Shown here: positions 26,056 to 35,275 of the stretch, piece after piece
Layout: each line of letters begins with the position of its first letter
Position numbering within the stretch: position 1 is the first letter of the stretch
DNA from: JAAYFT01 sp036562765
GTDB taxonomy: Bacteria; Bacillota; Clostridia; Tissierellales; Tissierellaceae
Assembly (NCBI GenBank): GCA_036562765.1
Contig: DATCJO010000170.1
Location: 1-64,000, forward strand
Direction: 5' to 3'
DNA length: 64,000 nt
The notes under the pieces: generated by a model
Database searches by the model: none
Told to the model about the DNA's origin: nothing
Seen by the model: the letters and a program-made list of their open reading frames with translations, nothing else
Made by a program: the position numbers and the translations under genes

Positions 26056-27270
26056 ATGAGGAGAAAGTATTTTATACTATTTTTAGCACTGGTTATTATA
26101 ATAAATCCAGTACTAGCCTATGGAGAGGATAATTTAGAGAATGGAAAAACATATTCTCTAAGTGACTTAAGTGATGGCTTAAGGTCCTATTTGTTGGCAG
26201 ATTATGAAACTGGAGAAATACTTGAAGAATACAATATAGATGAAGCAGTGGAAATAGCAAGTATTTCTAAGCTTATGTCCTTCCTAATAATTATGGAAAA
26301 GGTTGAAGAAGGGATAATTTCTCTTGATGATGTAGTGAAGATAGACAAGGATACAACTAAGATAAAGGGCTCCAGCTTTAAATTAAAAGAAGGAGAGGAA
26401 TTTACAGTTAAGGAACTTCTTGATGCAGCCATAGTTATATCTGGAAATGATGCAACTTATGCCTTGGCAAAATATGTAGCAGGTACAGAAGAAGAGTTTG
26501 TAAAGTTAATGAATGAAAAGGCAAAGGAACTTGGATTCAATAATGCAGTATTTTATAACTCAACTGGGCTTCCTGTAAATGGTTCTGATGTTCAAAATAA
26601 GATGACTACAAGAGAGATATTTAAACTTTCCCAGTACATAATTGAACATTATCCCATTATACTGGACATATGTAAGATTAAGGCAATAGAAGTGAAGGAA
26701 AGGGATTTTTTTCAAATAAATACAAATCCCCTCTTATATGAAATAAAAGAAGTAGATGGGTTAAAAACTGGTTTTACAAATAAAGCTGGATACTGCTATG
26801 TATCTACTTTTAAGATAGATGGGATAGAAGGACAAACTAAAGACCTAAGGCTTATAGCCATTGTAATGGGGGCAAAGGATTTATTGGAAAGAAATCAAAT
26901 GGCTAAGGTATTGGTAGAATATGGCATAAATAATTTTTCCAAAAAAGTAATCCTTGATAAAAATGTTCCACTTGAAACATTATATTTTCCTAAGGGAGAT
27001 ATAACAGAAACATATGTGTATCCAGAAGAGGAGTTTTCAAAGTTAATTAGAAAAGGGACTGATATAACAATAGATTTGGATTTAGATGATATTGCTCTGC
27101 CATTAAAAGCAAATACCAAAGTGGGAAAAGCCTATGTCAAGGAAGATGGGAAAACGATATTTGAGACAAGCATTTTAGTAAAGGAAGATGTAAATAAGGC
27201 TAAATGGTATGTATTAGTCTGGAGATTTATAAAAACCCTATTTGAAAGGCTGAGTTTAAAGTTTGCTTAA
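26056..27270 (+). CDS. D-alanyl-D-alanine carboxypeptidase, S11 family (404 aa)
   Basis: A low-molecular-weight penicillin-binding protein that trims the terminal D-Ala of peptidoglycan stems. Signal peptide residues 1-22 (cleavage near AYGED). Active-site motifs: SxxK is Ser69-I-S-Lys72, SGN is at 129-131, and KTG at 237-239. A C-terminal beta-rich domain and a terminal amphipathic helix (WYVLVWRFIKTLFERL) should tether it to the membrane, as in DacA/DacF. GGGGAGGA precedes the ATG. Whether it is the vegetative or the sporulation form cannot be told. Confidence 0.93.
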   Translation: MRRKYFILFLALVIIINPVLAYGEDNLENGKTYSLSDLSDGLRSYLLADYETGEILEEYNIDEAVEIASISKLMSFLIIMEKVEEGIISLDDVVKIDKDTTKIKGSSFKLKEGEEFTVKELLDAAIVISGNDATYALAKYVAGTEEEFVKLMNEKAKELGFNNAVFYNSTGLPVNGSDVQNKMTTREIFKLSQYIIEHYPIILDICKIKAIEVKERDFFQINTNPLLYEIKEVDGLKTGFTNKAGYCYVSTFKIDGIEGQTKDLRLIAIVMGAKDLLERNQMAKVLVEYGINNFSKKVILDKNVPLETLYFPKGDITETYVYPEEEFSKLIRKGTDITIDLDLDDIALPLKANTKVGKAYVKEDGKTIFETSILVKEDVNKAKWYVLVWRFIKTLFERLSLKFA

Positions 27271-27293
27271 AATAGTTATCAGGGGGAATTGCA

Positions 27294-28022
27294 GTGCTAA
27301 ATCCAATAAATGTTGCTATATGTGAAGATAATAAAGTAGAAGCTGAACTATTAGAGAAATATGTAAAAAATTGGGCAGTAAAAAATAATACTTCCGTTAG
27401 AACAGAGGTCTTCTACAGTGGGGAGGCCTTTGAATTTAGCTGGTCCATGGACAAGAAGTATGATGTTCTCCTGTTAGATATTGAGATGAAAAAGCTAAAT
27501 GGAGTAGAACTGGCAAAGAGAATAAGATTGGAGGATGAATTGATTAACATCATCTTTGTTACAGCTATACCTGATTATATTGGAGAAGGATATAATGTGT
27601 CTGCCATAAACTATTTAATAAAGCCTATATCGGAAGAAAAACTGTTTGAATGCTTAGATAAAGCAGTAAAGAGAGTTTCAAAAGAATCAAAAGCAGTTTT
27701 AATAGATGTAGATGGTGAAACTATACGGCTAAAGCAGGAAGATATTTTTTATATTGAAGCCTTTTCCCATACTGTGGAAATAAATACCGAGAAAGAGAAG
27801 TATGTTACAAGAAAAAACATCAGCGCCATAGAGAAAGAATTAGATGAAAATGCCTTTGTTAGATGCCACAGGTCTTATATAGTTGGATTAAAACATGTAA
27901 AGAGGATTGGAAAAAATGAGATTGAGTTAGATGATGGAAGGATGATACCTGTAAGCAGAAGGCAGTATGCAAATGTCAATATGGCCTTTATAAGATATTA
28001 TAAGGGTGAAGATGATGAATAA
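27294..28022 (+). CDS. LytTR-family response regulator (242 aa)
   Basis: Receiver domain (residues about 5-120): acidic pocket Glu11-Asp12, phosphoacceptor Asp62 (LLLDIEMKKLNG) and a conserved Lys near 109 (NYLIKP). LytTR DNA-binding domain from about 135 to 238 (FVRCHRSYIVGLKHVKRI). The start is GTG 27294, behind GGGGGAA. The downstream kinase overlaps its end. A pair of 9-base direct repeats with 12-base spacing, the classic LytTR operator layout, lies just before the ABC genes at 28.8 kb. Confidence 0.93.
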   Translation: MLNPINVAICEDNKVEAELLEKYVKNWAVKNNTSVRTEVFYSGEAFEFSWSMDKKYDVLLLDIEMKKLNGVELAKRIRLEDELINIIFVTAIPDYIGEGYNVSAINYLIKPISEEKLFECLDKAVKRVSKESKAVLIDVDGETIRLKQEDIFYIEAFSHTVEINTEKEKYVTRKNISAIEKELDENAFVRCHRSYIVGLKHVKRIGKNEIELDDGRMIPVSRRQYANVNMAFIRYYKGEDDE

Positions 28023-28740
28023 GGTATTGTTGGCTGTTTTGTCAATCCTAATAGCAGTAGTCCTATTTTATTTGATTAAATACCTTTTAAATAGGCTTAT
28101 AGATAAAAAGATTTCCAACTACCAAAATGACCTAGTAACTAAGCATTATAATGAAGTAGAAAATATTTATAGGCAAATGCGGGGATGGAGGCATGATTTT
28201 CACAATCATATACAGGTAATGAAGGCATATCTAAAATTGGGGAAATATGAAGATATGGAAAAGTACCTGACAGAATTGGATAAGGACTTAACCAATATAG
28301 ATACTGTTTTAAGAACTGGCAATTTAATGGTAGATGCCATATTAAACAGCAAATTATCTATGGCTAGGAGTCAGGATATAAAAATAAATGCAAAGGCAAC
28401 AGTACCTAAGGATATTAGGGTATCGGATTTGGATTTATGCATAATCATAGGGAACTTATTGGATAATGCCATGGAAGCAACAATGAAACTTGAAAATCCT
28501 GAAGACAGGTTTATTAGGGTGTACATAAGGGAAATGAAAGGACAGCTTTATATTTCAGTTACTAATTCATTTGGAGGAAAGATTAAAAAGATTAACAAAG
28601 AGTACATAACGACAAAGTTAGGTTTAAACCATGGCTTTGGATTGAAAAGAATTGACAGCATAGTCAATAAATACAACGGATTTGTAAATAGGCAGCATGA
28701 AGAGGGAGTATTTGCAACTGAAATAATCCTACCCATATAG
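28015..28740 (+). CDS. GHKL-type sensor histidine kinase with a single membrane helix (241 aa)
   Basis: One transmembrane segment (residues about 5-25) is followed directly by the dimerisation helix with H-box RHDFHNH (His60) and a GHKL ATPase domain (N-box GNLLDNAMEA; GLNHGFGLKRI). AgrC/ComD/BlpH-type kinases have the same catalytic half but five to seven membrane helices for peptide sensing. Those are missing here, so the input may come from another membrane protein, for instance the adjacent ABC exporters. The start overlaps the regulator gene by eight bases. Confidence 0.9.
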   Translation: MNKVLLAVLSILIAVVLFYLIKYLLNRLIDKKISNYQNDLVTKHYNEVENIYRQMRGWRHDFHNHIQVMKAYLKLGKYEDMEKYLTELDKDLTNIDTVLRTGNLMVDAILNSKLSMARSQDIKINAKATVPKDIRVSDLDLCIIIGNLLDNAMEATMKLENPEDRFIRVYIREMKGQLYISVTNSFGGKIKKINKEYITTKLGLNHGFGLKRIDSIVNKYNGFVNRQHEEGVFATEIILPI

Positions 28741-28782
28741 TGCCATTGGTGTCATAAAAAATACCATTGGTGCTATTTTTTT
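28737..28782 (+). terminator. Terminator after the two-component genes
   Basis: ATAGTGCCATTGGT (28737-28750) can pair with ACCATTGGTGCTAT (28763-28776) with two G-T pairs and one mismatch, followed by T-rich sequence. The same DNA holds the direct repeat described next. Confidence 0.55.
28742..28771 (+). promoter_or_regulatory. Putative LytTR operator: two 9-bp direct repeats, 12-bp spacer
   Basis: GCCATTGGT (28742-28750) and ACCATTGGT (28763-28771) are separated by exactly 12 bases, a 21-base period. LytTR regulators (AgrA, ComE) bind such repeats with consensus (T/A)(A/C)(C/A)GTTN(A/G)(T/G); the second copy fits at eight of nine positions. It lies about ten bases upstream of the likely -35 of the ABC operon. 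Confidence 0.65.
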
Positions 28783-28809
28783 ATAGGAAGATGCCTATTT
28801 TGCTATGAT
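28781..28809 (+). promoter_or_regulatory. Promoter of the twin ABC transporter genes
   Basis: A weak -35 TTATAG (28781-28786), 17 bases, then -10 TATGAT (28804-28809) with an upstream TGC (extended -10). A weak core promoter just behind a LytTR repeat suits an activated gene. Confidence 0.5.
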
Positions 28810-28827
28810 GTTGTTGAGGTGATGGAA

Positions 28828-30666
28828 ATGGCGGAAAATGTTAGAAAGAATGCAACTAAATATAGTTTAATAGAAAATATTAGGTATCTAATAAAAAACA
28901 TGTGGATATGGGATAAAAAGCTTTTTGCATTTTATCTTTTGCAAATTCCATTGTTGGTTTTAGGACCATTGCTTACTATCTATATACCTAAGGTGTTGAT
29001 AGACTGTATTCAAAATGGAGTTGGTTTAGGAGAGTTTATAAGGAATATTGGAATGCCTATATTAGGCTTAATTATAGTTCAAACCATAAGAGTTGGGTCT
29101 GAGTTTAAAATCAGCATAGGGGGTTTTGTTTATAGGATAAAATATTTTGGACAGTTAGGAGAAAAATCTGTAGATACAGATTATGAAAACATAGACGGAG
29201 CATCAGGTCAAGATAGGCTTATGAAAGCTGCAATGTCTGTTGCTAATGATAACTCAGGCACCCAAGCCATAACTACAGTTTCAATTCAATTGCTTTCTAA
29301 CATCATCGGAATGATATTATATGGAAGCATAATATTTACCATACATCCCCTATTTATAGTTCTTATTATATTAACATCCTTAATTAACTACTTTTTAGGA
29401 AATTATGCCAATAAATTTGAGCACAGGAGTAAAAACAACTTAGCACCTGTAAAAAAGAAATTAGAATATATTAGGACAAAGGCAGGAGATTTTAAAGCAT
29501 CTAAGGACTTAAGATTATATAATATGGTTTCTTGGTTTAAGGATATGTATCAAATATTTATAAAGGAAAGGATAAACTTAGAAAGAAAAAATATCAGTAA
29601 AAGGTATTTAGTAAACTGTGTTGATGGCTTACTAGCTTTCTTAAGAGATGGCTTGGCTTATGGATATTTAATATATTCTGTATTATTCAAAAATATGGAT
29701 ATAGGCGATTTTGTACTATATTTTGGAGCTATTGGAGGATTTTCCGCTTGGATATCAGGTATAGTCAATAACTTTATAGAACTCAATAGAATCCATTTAG
29801 AGACTTCAGATTTAAGGGATTATCTTGAAATGGAAGATAAGATGAATAGGGGCAAAGGAGTAGAGCTTCCTAAAGAATGGGAGCTGCCCTGTGATATTGA
29901 ATTAAAGAATGTATATTATAAATATCCTGGTGCTGAGGATTATACTTTAAAGAATATAAACCTTCATATAAAGAAGGGAGAAAAGTTAGCAATTGTAGGT
30001 GTAAACGGAGCAGGCAAAACTACTTTGGTGAAGCTGATATGTGGATTATATACTCCAACTAAAGGCGAAATCTATATAAATGGAAAGAAGTCAAGTGAAT
30101 ATAACAGGGATGAATACTATTCGATGTTTTCAGTAGTATTTCAGGACTTTTACCTATTACCTGTAAGCATTGCAGAAAATATTGCATTACGAATGAAAGA
30201 TGAAATAGATGATGAAAAGCTAGATATGGTTTTAAATATGTCAGGGCTAATGGATAAGGTTAAATCCCTTGAAAAAGGCAAAGATACTTTGCTGGTGAAA
30301 TCCGTATTTAATGATGCTGTAGATTTATCAGGAGGGGAAATGCAAAAATTAGTCCTTGCCCGTGCATTGTATAAGGATGCGCCTATAGTTATTTTAGATG
30401 AGCCAACTTCTGCTTTGGACCCTATAGCTGAAAATGAATTATATCAGAAATATAATGAATTTACTAAGGATAAGACTTCAATATTTATATCTCACAGGCT
30501 GGCTTCTACTAAGTTTTGCGATCGCATAGTTCTAATTGATAATGGAGAAATTGTTGAAATAGGTGATCACAAAACACTTATGGACCAAAATGGTAAATAT
30601 AGAAAGATGTATGATATGCAATCCCACTATTATAAGGATAAAATAGGCGGTGAAGAAATTGCGTAA
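28828..30666 (+). CDS. ABC half-transporter, exporter type, permease-ATPase fusion (612 aa)
   Basis: Six-helix membrane domain (residues about 25-330) joined to an ATPase: Walker A VGVNGAGKTT (about 390-400), signature DLSGGEMQK and Walker B IVILDEPTSALDP. ATG 28828 is about six bases after GAGGTGA; earlier in-frame starts overlap that site. It forms a likely heterodimer with the next gene, which overlaps it by 17 bases. No peptidase C39 domain is present. Control by the upstream LytTR system is suggested by the repeat at 28.74 kb. The substrate is unknown. Confidence 0.92.
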   Translation: MAENVRKNATKYSLIENIRYLIKNMWIWDKKLFAFYLLQIPLLVLGPLLTIYIPKVLIDCIQNGVGLGEFIRNIGMPILGLIIVQTIRVGSEFKISIGGFVYRIKYFGQLGEKSVDTDYENIDGASGQDRLMKAAMSVANDNSGTQAITTVSIQLLSNIIGMILYGSIIFTIHPLFIVLIILTSLINYFLGNYANKFEHRSKNNLAPVKKKLEYIRTKAGDFKASKDLRLYNMVSWFKDMYQIFIKERINLERKNISKRYLVNCVDGLLAFLRDGLAYGYLIYSVLFKNMDIGDFVLYFGAIGGFSAWISGIVNNFIELNRIHLETSDLRDYLEMEDKMNRGKGVELPKEWELPCDIELKNVYYKYPGAEDYTLKNINLHIKKGEKLAIVGVNGAGKTTLVKLICGLYTPTKGEIYINGKKSSEYNRDEYYSMFSVVFQDFYLLPVSIAENIALRMKDEIDDEKLDMVLNMSGLMDKVKSLEKGKDTLLVKSVFNDAVDLSGGEMQKLVLARALYKDAPIVILDEPTSALDPIAENELYQKYNEFTKDKTSIFISHRLASTKFCDRIVLIDNGEIVEIGDHKTLMDQNGKYRKMYDMQSHYYKDKIGGEEIA

Positions 30667-32506
30667 GTTGGGTTTTAAGGAAGATTTAAGAATTATATCA
30701 ATGTCTCTTAAAGAGATTCATAAGCTGCAAAAATGGGTAATTCCAGTAGCCATATTAAATGCTATTGTCAAAGCCATTTCGCCTTTTGTAAACATATATA
30801 TGTCTGCAAGGATAATAGATGAATTAATTTACTTTAAGGATATAAATAAACTTATATTATTAGTGTGCATAACCATAGGCTTGAATTTATTCTTTCATAT
30901 ATTATCCAATGGATTAGAACATTTGTTGAGGATTTTGAGAATTATAATGGGAAACAATCAAGAAATGCAGTTAAATGAAAAGATAATCAATATGGATTAC
31001 GAGCATATTGAAAATGCAGAAGTTCATTCCCTAAGGACAAAAATACAAGAGGCAGAGATGCAAAATGGTGGAGGTATACATGCCCTTGTATATTACCTAG
31101 GAGATTTTGTAAAGGGATTAGTTGCAGTATTTGTAAGCTTGTTCTTTATTTTGGATATGTTTAAGCCAACAGATAATCTAGGGATTTTAAATTCATATAT
31201 ATTAAATGTTGGATTTTTAATATTTCTAATGATTGGGACCATGTTGAATATGAAATTCAAAGAAAATGCAGACAGGAGGTATTTTGAGTCATTTAATAAG
31301 TTAATAGATTTAAACAGGGCTACTTTTTACTATTTTGAACACATCTTAAATTACGAAACTGGAAAGGAAATAAGGTTATATAATCAAAAAAATCTAATAC
31401 TGAATTCCTTTGGAAATATAGTTAATAAGTATTCAAAATTAGTTGACGATATCTTAAACAACAGTATGAAATATGGAGTAGTAAATGGATTTTTATCTAG
31501 CTTATTATCATGCCTTGTATATGTCTTTGTTGGCATAAAGGCTCTTTTGGGAGCTGTTTCTGTAGGAAATGTAATGAAGTATGCAGGTAGCATTTCAAGG
31601 TTTATGAACAGCAGCAGCGACCTTTTAATAGGCATAGTGGGATTAAAAACCAATAACCAATATTTGAAGTTATACTTAGATTTTCTAAATATTGAAGATA
31701 AAATGTATAAGGGCACTTTACCAGTGGAAAAGCGGGATGACAATGAGTATGAAATTGAGTTTAGAAATGTAAGCTTTAAATATCCAGGAACAGATAAATA
31801 TGTTTTAAAGAACATATCATTGAAGTTAAAAATTGGAGAAAAACTTGCCATCGTAGGCATGAATGGTTCTGGGAAGACTACATTTATTAAGCTTCTATGT
31901 AGGCTCTATGACCCAGATGAAGGCGAAATCCTTTTAAATGGCATTAATATTAAAAAATACAACTATGATGAATATATAAAGCTTTTTTCTGTAGTATTTC
32001 AGGACTTTAAGCTGTTTTCCTTCTCCTTAGGGCAGAATGTGGCTGCTTCTGTAGATTTTGATGAAAGGGAAGTTGAAGATATATTAGAAAAGGCAGGATT
32101 TGGAGAAAGGCTGTCTACAATGCCATTGGGAGTTCATACTCCGTTGTATAAGGATTTTGATGAAAATGGAGTTGAAATCTCAGGAGGAGAGGCCCAAAAG
32201 ATTGCTCTTGCAAGGGCGATATACAGGAATGCTCCAATAATTATACTAGATGAGCCTACTGCAGCATTGGACCCCATTGCTGAATTTGAAGTTTATTCTA
32301 AATTTAATGAAATAGTGGGAGATAAAACCACCTTCTATATAAGCCATAGATTGTCTTCCTGCAGATTCTGCGATGAAATAGTGGTATTTCATGAAGGAAG
32401 GATAATTCAAAGGGGCACCCATGAGGAATTAATAAAAGATGTTAATGGCAAATATTATGAATTATGGAATGCTCAAGCCCAATATTATAAAGAAGAAGCT
32501 GTTTAA
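30650..32506 (+). CDS. ABC half-transporter, exporter type, second subunit (618 aa)
   Basis: Same architecture as its partner: membrane domain (about 25-335), Walker A GMNGSGKTT, signature EISGGEAQKIALARA and Walker B IIILDEPTAALDP. Both ATPase sites look intact, so the heterodimer is not obviously of the degenerate-site kind. The start is GTG 30650 with AAGGAT upstream; TTG 30659 is an alternative. The divergence from the partner is large, pointing to an old duplication. Confidence 0.92.
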   Translation: MKKLRKLGFKEDLRIISMSLKEIHKLQKWVIPVAILNAIVKAISPFVNIYMSARIIDELIYFKDINKLILLVCITIGLNLFFHILSNGLEHLLRILRIIMGNNQEMQLNEKIINMDYEHIENAEVHSLRTKIQEAEMQNGGGIHALVYYLGDFVKGLVAVFVSLFFILDMFKPTDNLGILNSYILNVGFLIFLMIGTMLNMKFKENADRRYFESFNKLIDLNRATFYYFEHILNYETGKEIRLYNQKNLILNSFGNIVNKYSKLVDDILNNSMKYGVVNGFLSSLLSCLVYVFVGIKALLGAVSVGNVMKYAGSISRFMNSSSDLLIGIVGLKTNNQYLKLYLDFLNIEDKMYKGTLPVEKRDDNEYEIEFRNVSFKYPGTDKYVLKNISLKLKIGEKLAIVGMNGSGKTTFIKLLCRLYDPDEGEILLNGINIKKYNYDEYIKLFSVVFQDFKLFSFSLGQNVAASVDFDEREVEDILEKAGFGERLSTMPLGVHTPLYKDFDENGVEISGGEAQKIALARAIYRNAPIIILDEPTAALDPIAEFEVYSKFNEIVGDKTTFYISHRLSSCRFCDEIVVFHEGRIIQRGTHEELIKDVNGKYYELWNAQAQYYKEEAV

Positions 32507-32533
32507 TGGGACAGTTACCTGTCCCATTATTTT
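32505..32533. terminator. Bidirectional terminator
   Basis: AATGGGACAG (32505-32514), loop TTAC, CTGTCCCATT (32519-32528), then ATTTTTTG. It lies between the converging ABC exporter and NarL-type regulator genes. Confidence 0.9.
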
Positions 32534-33126
32534 TTGTAATAATATATTGCCAGCTGTGTTCTATCCCTCAAGCCCAACTTTTCCAACATATTGGAAATAT
32601 AATTCCTAACAGTTCCTTCGCTTAAGTATAGCCTTTCTGCAATTTCCTTATTATTAAGCCCCTCAGCAACTAATAGGAGGATATCTATTTCCCTTTCAGT
32701 CAACTCTCCGTGGAAATTTTTTCTAGATGGCTTTTGAATACTAGAAATAATCTTTGAATCGAATACTAAGTTGCCAGAGTAAACTGCATTTATGGCAGGG
32801 ATAATTCCCTGAATGTTTTGCTTTAATATATATCCCTTACATCCTAAGTTAATGGCGGACAAAATATATTCATCATCTTGGAAGGTGGTGATTAGAAGTA
32901 TCTTAGCATTTGGGTCAAATTCTATTATCTCCTTGGTGGCTTCTATTCCGTTCATCTTTTCCATTCTAATGTCCATGAGTATTAAATCGGGCTTATGTTT
33001 TTTGTATAGTTCCACTGCTTCAATTCCATTATATCCTACAGCTATAACTTCAATTCCACTGGCACTTACTATGGTCTTTAAAGAATTAACTACTAAAGGG
33101 TCATCATCTACAATAATAATCTTCAT
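32527..33126 (-). CDS. NarL/FixJ-family response regulator (199 aa)
   Basis: Receiver domain with acidic residues Asp7-Asp9, phosphoacceptor Asp52 (LILMDIRMEKMNG) and a C-terminal LuxR-type helix-turn-helix (LTEREIDILLLVAEGLNNKE, LSEGTVRNYISNML). It is the partner of the kinase encoded four bases upstream. The divergent ABC-2 transporter at 34.3 kb is the likely target, as in Lia/Des-type and YxjML-like systems. Normal length. Confidence 0.94.
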   Translation of the reverse strand: MKIIIVDDDPLVVNSLKTIVSASGIEVIAVGYNGIEAVELYKKHKPDLILMDIRMEKMNGIEATKEIIEFDPNAKILLITTFQDDEYILSAINLGCKGYILKQNIQGIIPAINAVYSGNLVFDSKIISSIQKPSRKNFHGELTEREIDILLLVAEGLNNKEIAERLYLSEGTVRNYISNMLEKLGLRDRTQLAIYYYKK

Positions 33127-33130
33127 AAAA

Positions 33131-34174
33131 TCATCCCTTCATTAAAGTCATGTGAATCCTAAATCCATTATCGAATCCATAATTTATAAATCCGTTGTAT
33201 TTACTGGCTATTTCTTTCATGGAAAGCAGTCCAATGCCTTTTTTTGATAGGTTGTTAATGTTGTCTACCTTGCTTCCGTTGTCCATGATGACTATGGAAT
33301 GGAACTTAGGCTGACTCATCAAGGTAATCTTTAATTGGGTGGCGTTTGAATGTTTCACGCAGTTAGTAATTGCTTCCTTTACTACAGATAATATATCGAA
33401 TTTTAATTCATAAGGCAGGTTGTCCTCCAATTTGTAGGTTAGCTTTATCTCTAAATTAGATATTTCATCGCAAAGTTCTTCAATCTTGCTTTTTAAGTCA
33501 AAGGATTCGTTGTATAAGTTGTGAATGTTGTTTCTGATATCATTCATTCCATTTATTAGGGTGTTTTGAAGGATGTTTAAGCTTTCCTTAATGTTGTCAT
33601 CAGCAACTGCTTTCAAGGCTTCCACCTGTAAAATACTGCTGCTTATCATGTGTCCAATGGAATCGTGAAGTTTCCTTGCAATACGGTTTCTTTCAGTTAA
33701 TATGGCAATTTGGATGTTCTTTTCTCTATCCTTTTTCAGCTGCTCATTGTATTTTTTTAAGTATATGGCATCTTCCTTTAATTCATCTCTGGTTGTTTTG
33801 TTTTCCCATAACAGCATTTCGAATTTTTTTCTCATCATTGATAAATACACTGATATAACTGAGCAAATTAAATTTATTATGGAAAAATCTAAAAGAAGTA
33901 ATAGAAGAGCCAATAAAGAGTAAAGCTTTAAATCTAAATATAGGTTATAGAGTATTAAGGGAATATAATAGACAAATAGTTGGTCATAGATTATAAAACC
34001 TAGAAAGCATATATAAAGGTAGAATCTAATTTGCTTTTTGGGAATTAAATCTAAAGCGACAGATATAATCAAAGACACTAAAAAATAAAAGACTAAATTC
34101 AAATCTGGATTAACCTTATAAGTATTAAATAAACAAAATAATATGATTATGGCTTTCTCTATAAATCTCCTCAT
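33131..34174 (-). CDS. HisKA_3-type sensor histidine kinase (347 aa)
   Basis: About four or five transmembrane helices (residues about 7-112), a coiled-coil linker (about 118-158), then HisKA_3 with phosphorylated His170 in ERNRIARKLHDSIGH and an ATPase domain (VKEAITNCVKHSNAT; DNGS; GIGLLSMKEIASKYNG). The arrangement resembles DesK or LiaS-like kinases that sense the membrane or cell envelope. Cotranscribed with the NarL-type regulator. Confidence 0.92.
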   Translation of the reverse strand: MRRFIEKAIIILFCLFNTYKVNPDLNLVFYFLVSLIISVALDLIPKKQIRFYLYICFLGFIIYDQLFVYYIPLILYNLYLDLKLYSLLALLLLLLDFSIINLICSVISVYLSMMRKKFEMLLWENKTTRDELKEDAIYLKKYNEQLKKDREKNIQIAILTERNRIARKLHDSIGHMISSSILQVEALKAVADDNIKESLNILQNTLINGMNDIRNNIHNLYNESFDLKSKIEELCDEISNLEIKLTYKLEDNLPYELKFDILSVVKEAITNCVKHSNATQLKITLMSQPKFHSIVIMDNGSKVDNINNLSKKGIGLLSMKEIASKYNGFINYGFDNGFRIHMTLMKG

Positions 34175-34287
34175 AAGAATTCTCCCAAAAACTTTACTAC
34201 TGTAAGTTAATTATATATTTATTAATTACATTATACAATTTATATCTGACAAATGTCATATTAAATTGTGATTTAGCACACTACAGT

Positions 34288-34310
34288 GGAAATTTCCCAT
34301 TTCATATAAT
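34288..34310. promoter_or_regulatory. Promoter region of the ABC-2 exporter with a palindrome
   Basis: TATAAT at 34305-34310 is preceded by the perfect palindrome GGAAATTTCC (34288-34297) inside the spacer, in the region between the divergent kinase and ABC genes. No good -35 is seen, so activation by the neighbouring regulator is plausible. The operator assignment is inferred. Confidence 0.4.
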
Positions 34311-34342
34311 AAAATCAAGAGAATAATCAGGGAGTTGATTGT

Positions 34343-35275
34343 ATGATAGTTGAGGTTAGGAATTTAGTAAAAAGATATAAGGAGTTAATAGCTTTGGACC
34401 ATTTCAACATGGAAGTTGAAGAAGGGGAAATACTAGGGCTACTGGGTCCTAATGGATGTGGCAAAACTACTGCAATAAACTGCATTTTGGCTTTATTGAA
34501 TTATGACAAAGGAGAAATACAACTATTTGGCAAAAAAATGACTCCTAACTCCTATGAAATAAAGAGGCAAATTGGCTTAGTTCCACAGGAAGTATCAGTA
34601 TTTGAAAACTTAACAGTAAGGGAAAATGTAGATTATTTCTGTGGTCTATATGTTGATGATAAAAATTTGAGGAAAAGATATGTGGAAGAAGCCATAGAGT
34701 TTGTTGGACTAAAGGATTATGTGAAATTTTATCCTAAAAAACTAAGTGGTGGGCTTAAGAGAAGATTGAATATAGCCTGTGGCATAGCCCATAAGCCAAA
34801 GCTGATATTCTTAGATGAGCCTACTGTAGCAGTAGATGCACAAAGCAGAAACTTCATCTTAAATGGAATAAAGAGATTAAATCAAGAAGGTAGTACTATT
34901 ATTTACACTACTCATTATCTGGAAGAAGCAGAAATGATTTGTAAAAGGATAATTATTATGGATAATGGAAGAAACATAGTATCTGGAACTAAGGAAGAAT
35001 TGAAAGAGATGATTACTACAACAGAAAAAATTGTAGTTGGATTTTTATCCATAGATGATGAAACTGCAAGCAAGATGAAAAAAATCCCTCATGTAATAGA
35101 TGTTGAAAGGGATGGGGAAGACTTTGTCATTAAGTTTGAAAATGGATTTAACAATATAGCCAATCTCTTGGAGTTCATAAAGAGCAATAATTTAAGCTAT
35201 GTAAAATTATATAGCCAGTTGCCAACATTAAATGATGTGTTTTTAGAGCTTACTGGAAAGGAGTTAAGGGATTGA
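34343..35275 (+). CDS. ABC-2 type transporter ATP-binding protein (310 aa)
   Basis: Walker A GPNGCGKTT (about 38-46), Q-loop PQEVSVFENLT, signature LSGGLKRRL, Walker B LIFLDEPTVAVD and switch His in YTTHYLEEAE. The C-terminal extension (residues about 225-310) is the DrrA/CcmA-type tail. It energises the two permeases that follow. Its TGA stop overlaps the next ATG. Drug, lantibiotic or lipid export is typical of such sets when next to a NarL-type system. Confidence 0.93.
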   Translation: MIVEVRNLVKRYKELIALDHFNMEVEEGEILGLLGPNGCGKTTAINCILALLNYDKGEIQLFGKKMTPNSYEIKRQIGLVPQEVSVFENLTVRENVDYFCGLYVDDKNLRKRYVEEAIEFVGLKDYVKFYPKKLSGGLKRRLNIACGIAHKPKLIFLDEPTVAVDAQSRNFILNGIKRLNQEGSTIIYTTHYLEEAEMICKRIIIMDNGRNIVSGTKEELKEMITTTEKIVVGFLSIDDETASKMKKIPHVIDVERDGEDFVIKFENGFNNIANLLEFIKSNNLSYVKLYSQLPTLNDVFLELTGKELRD

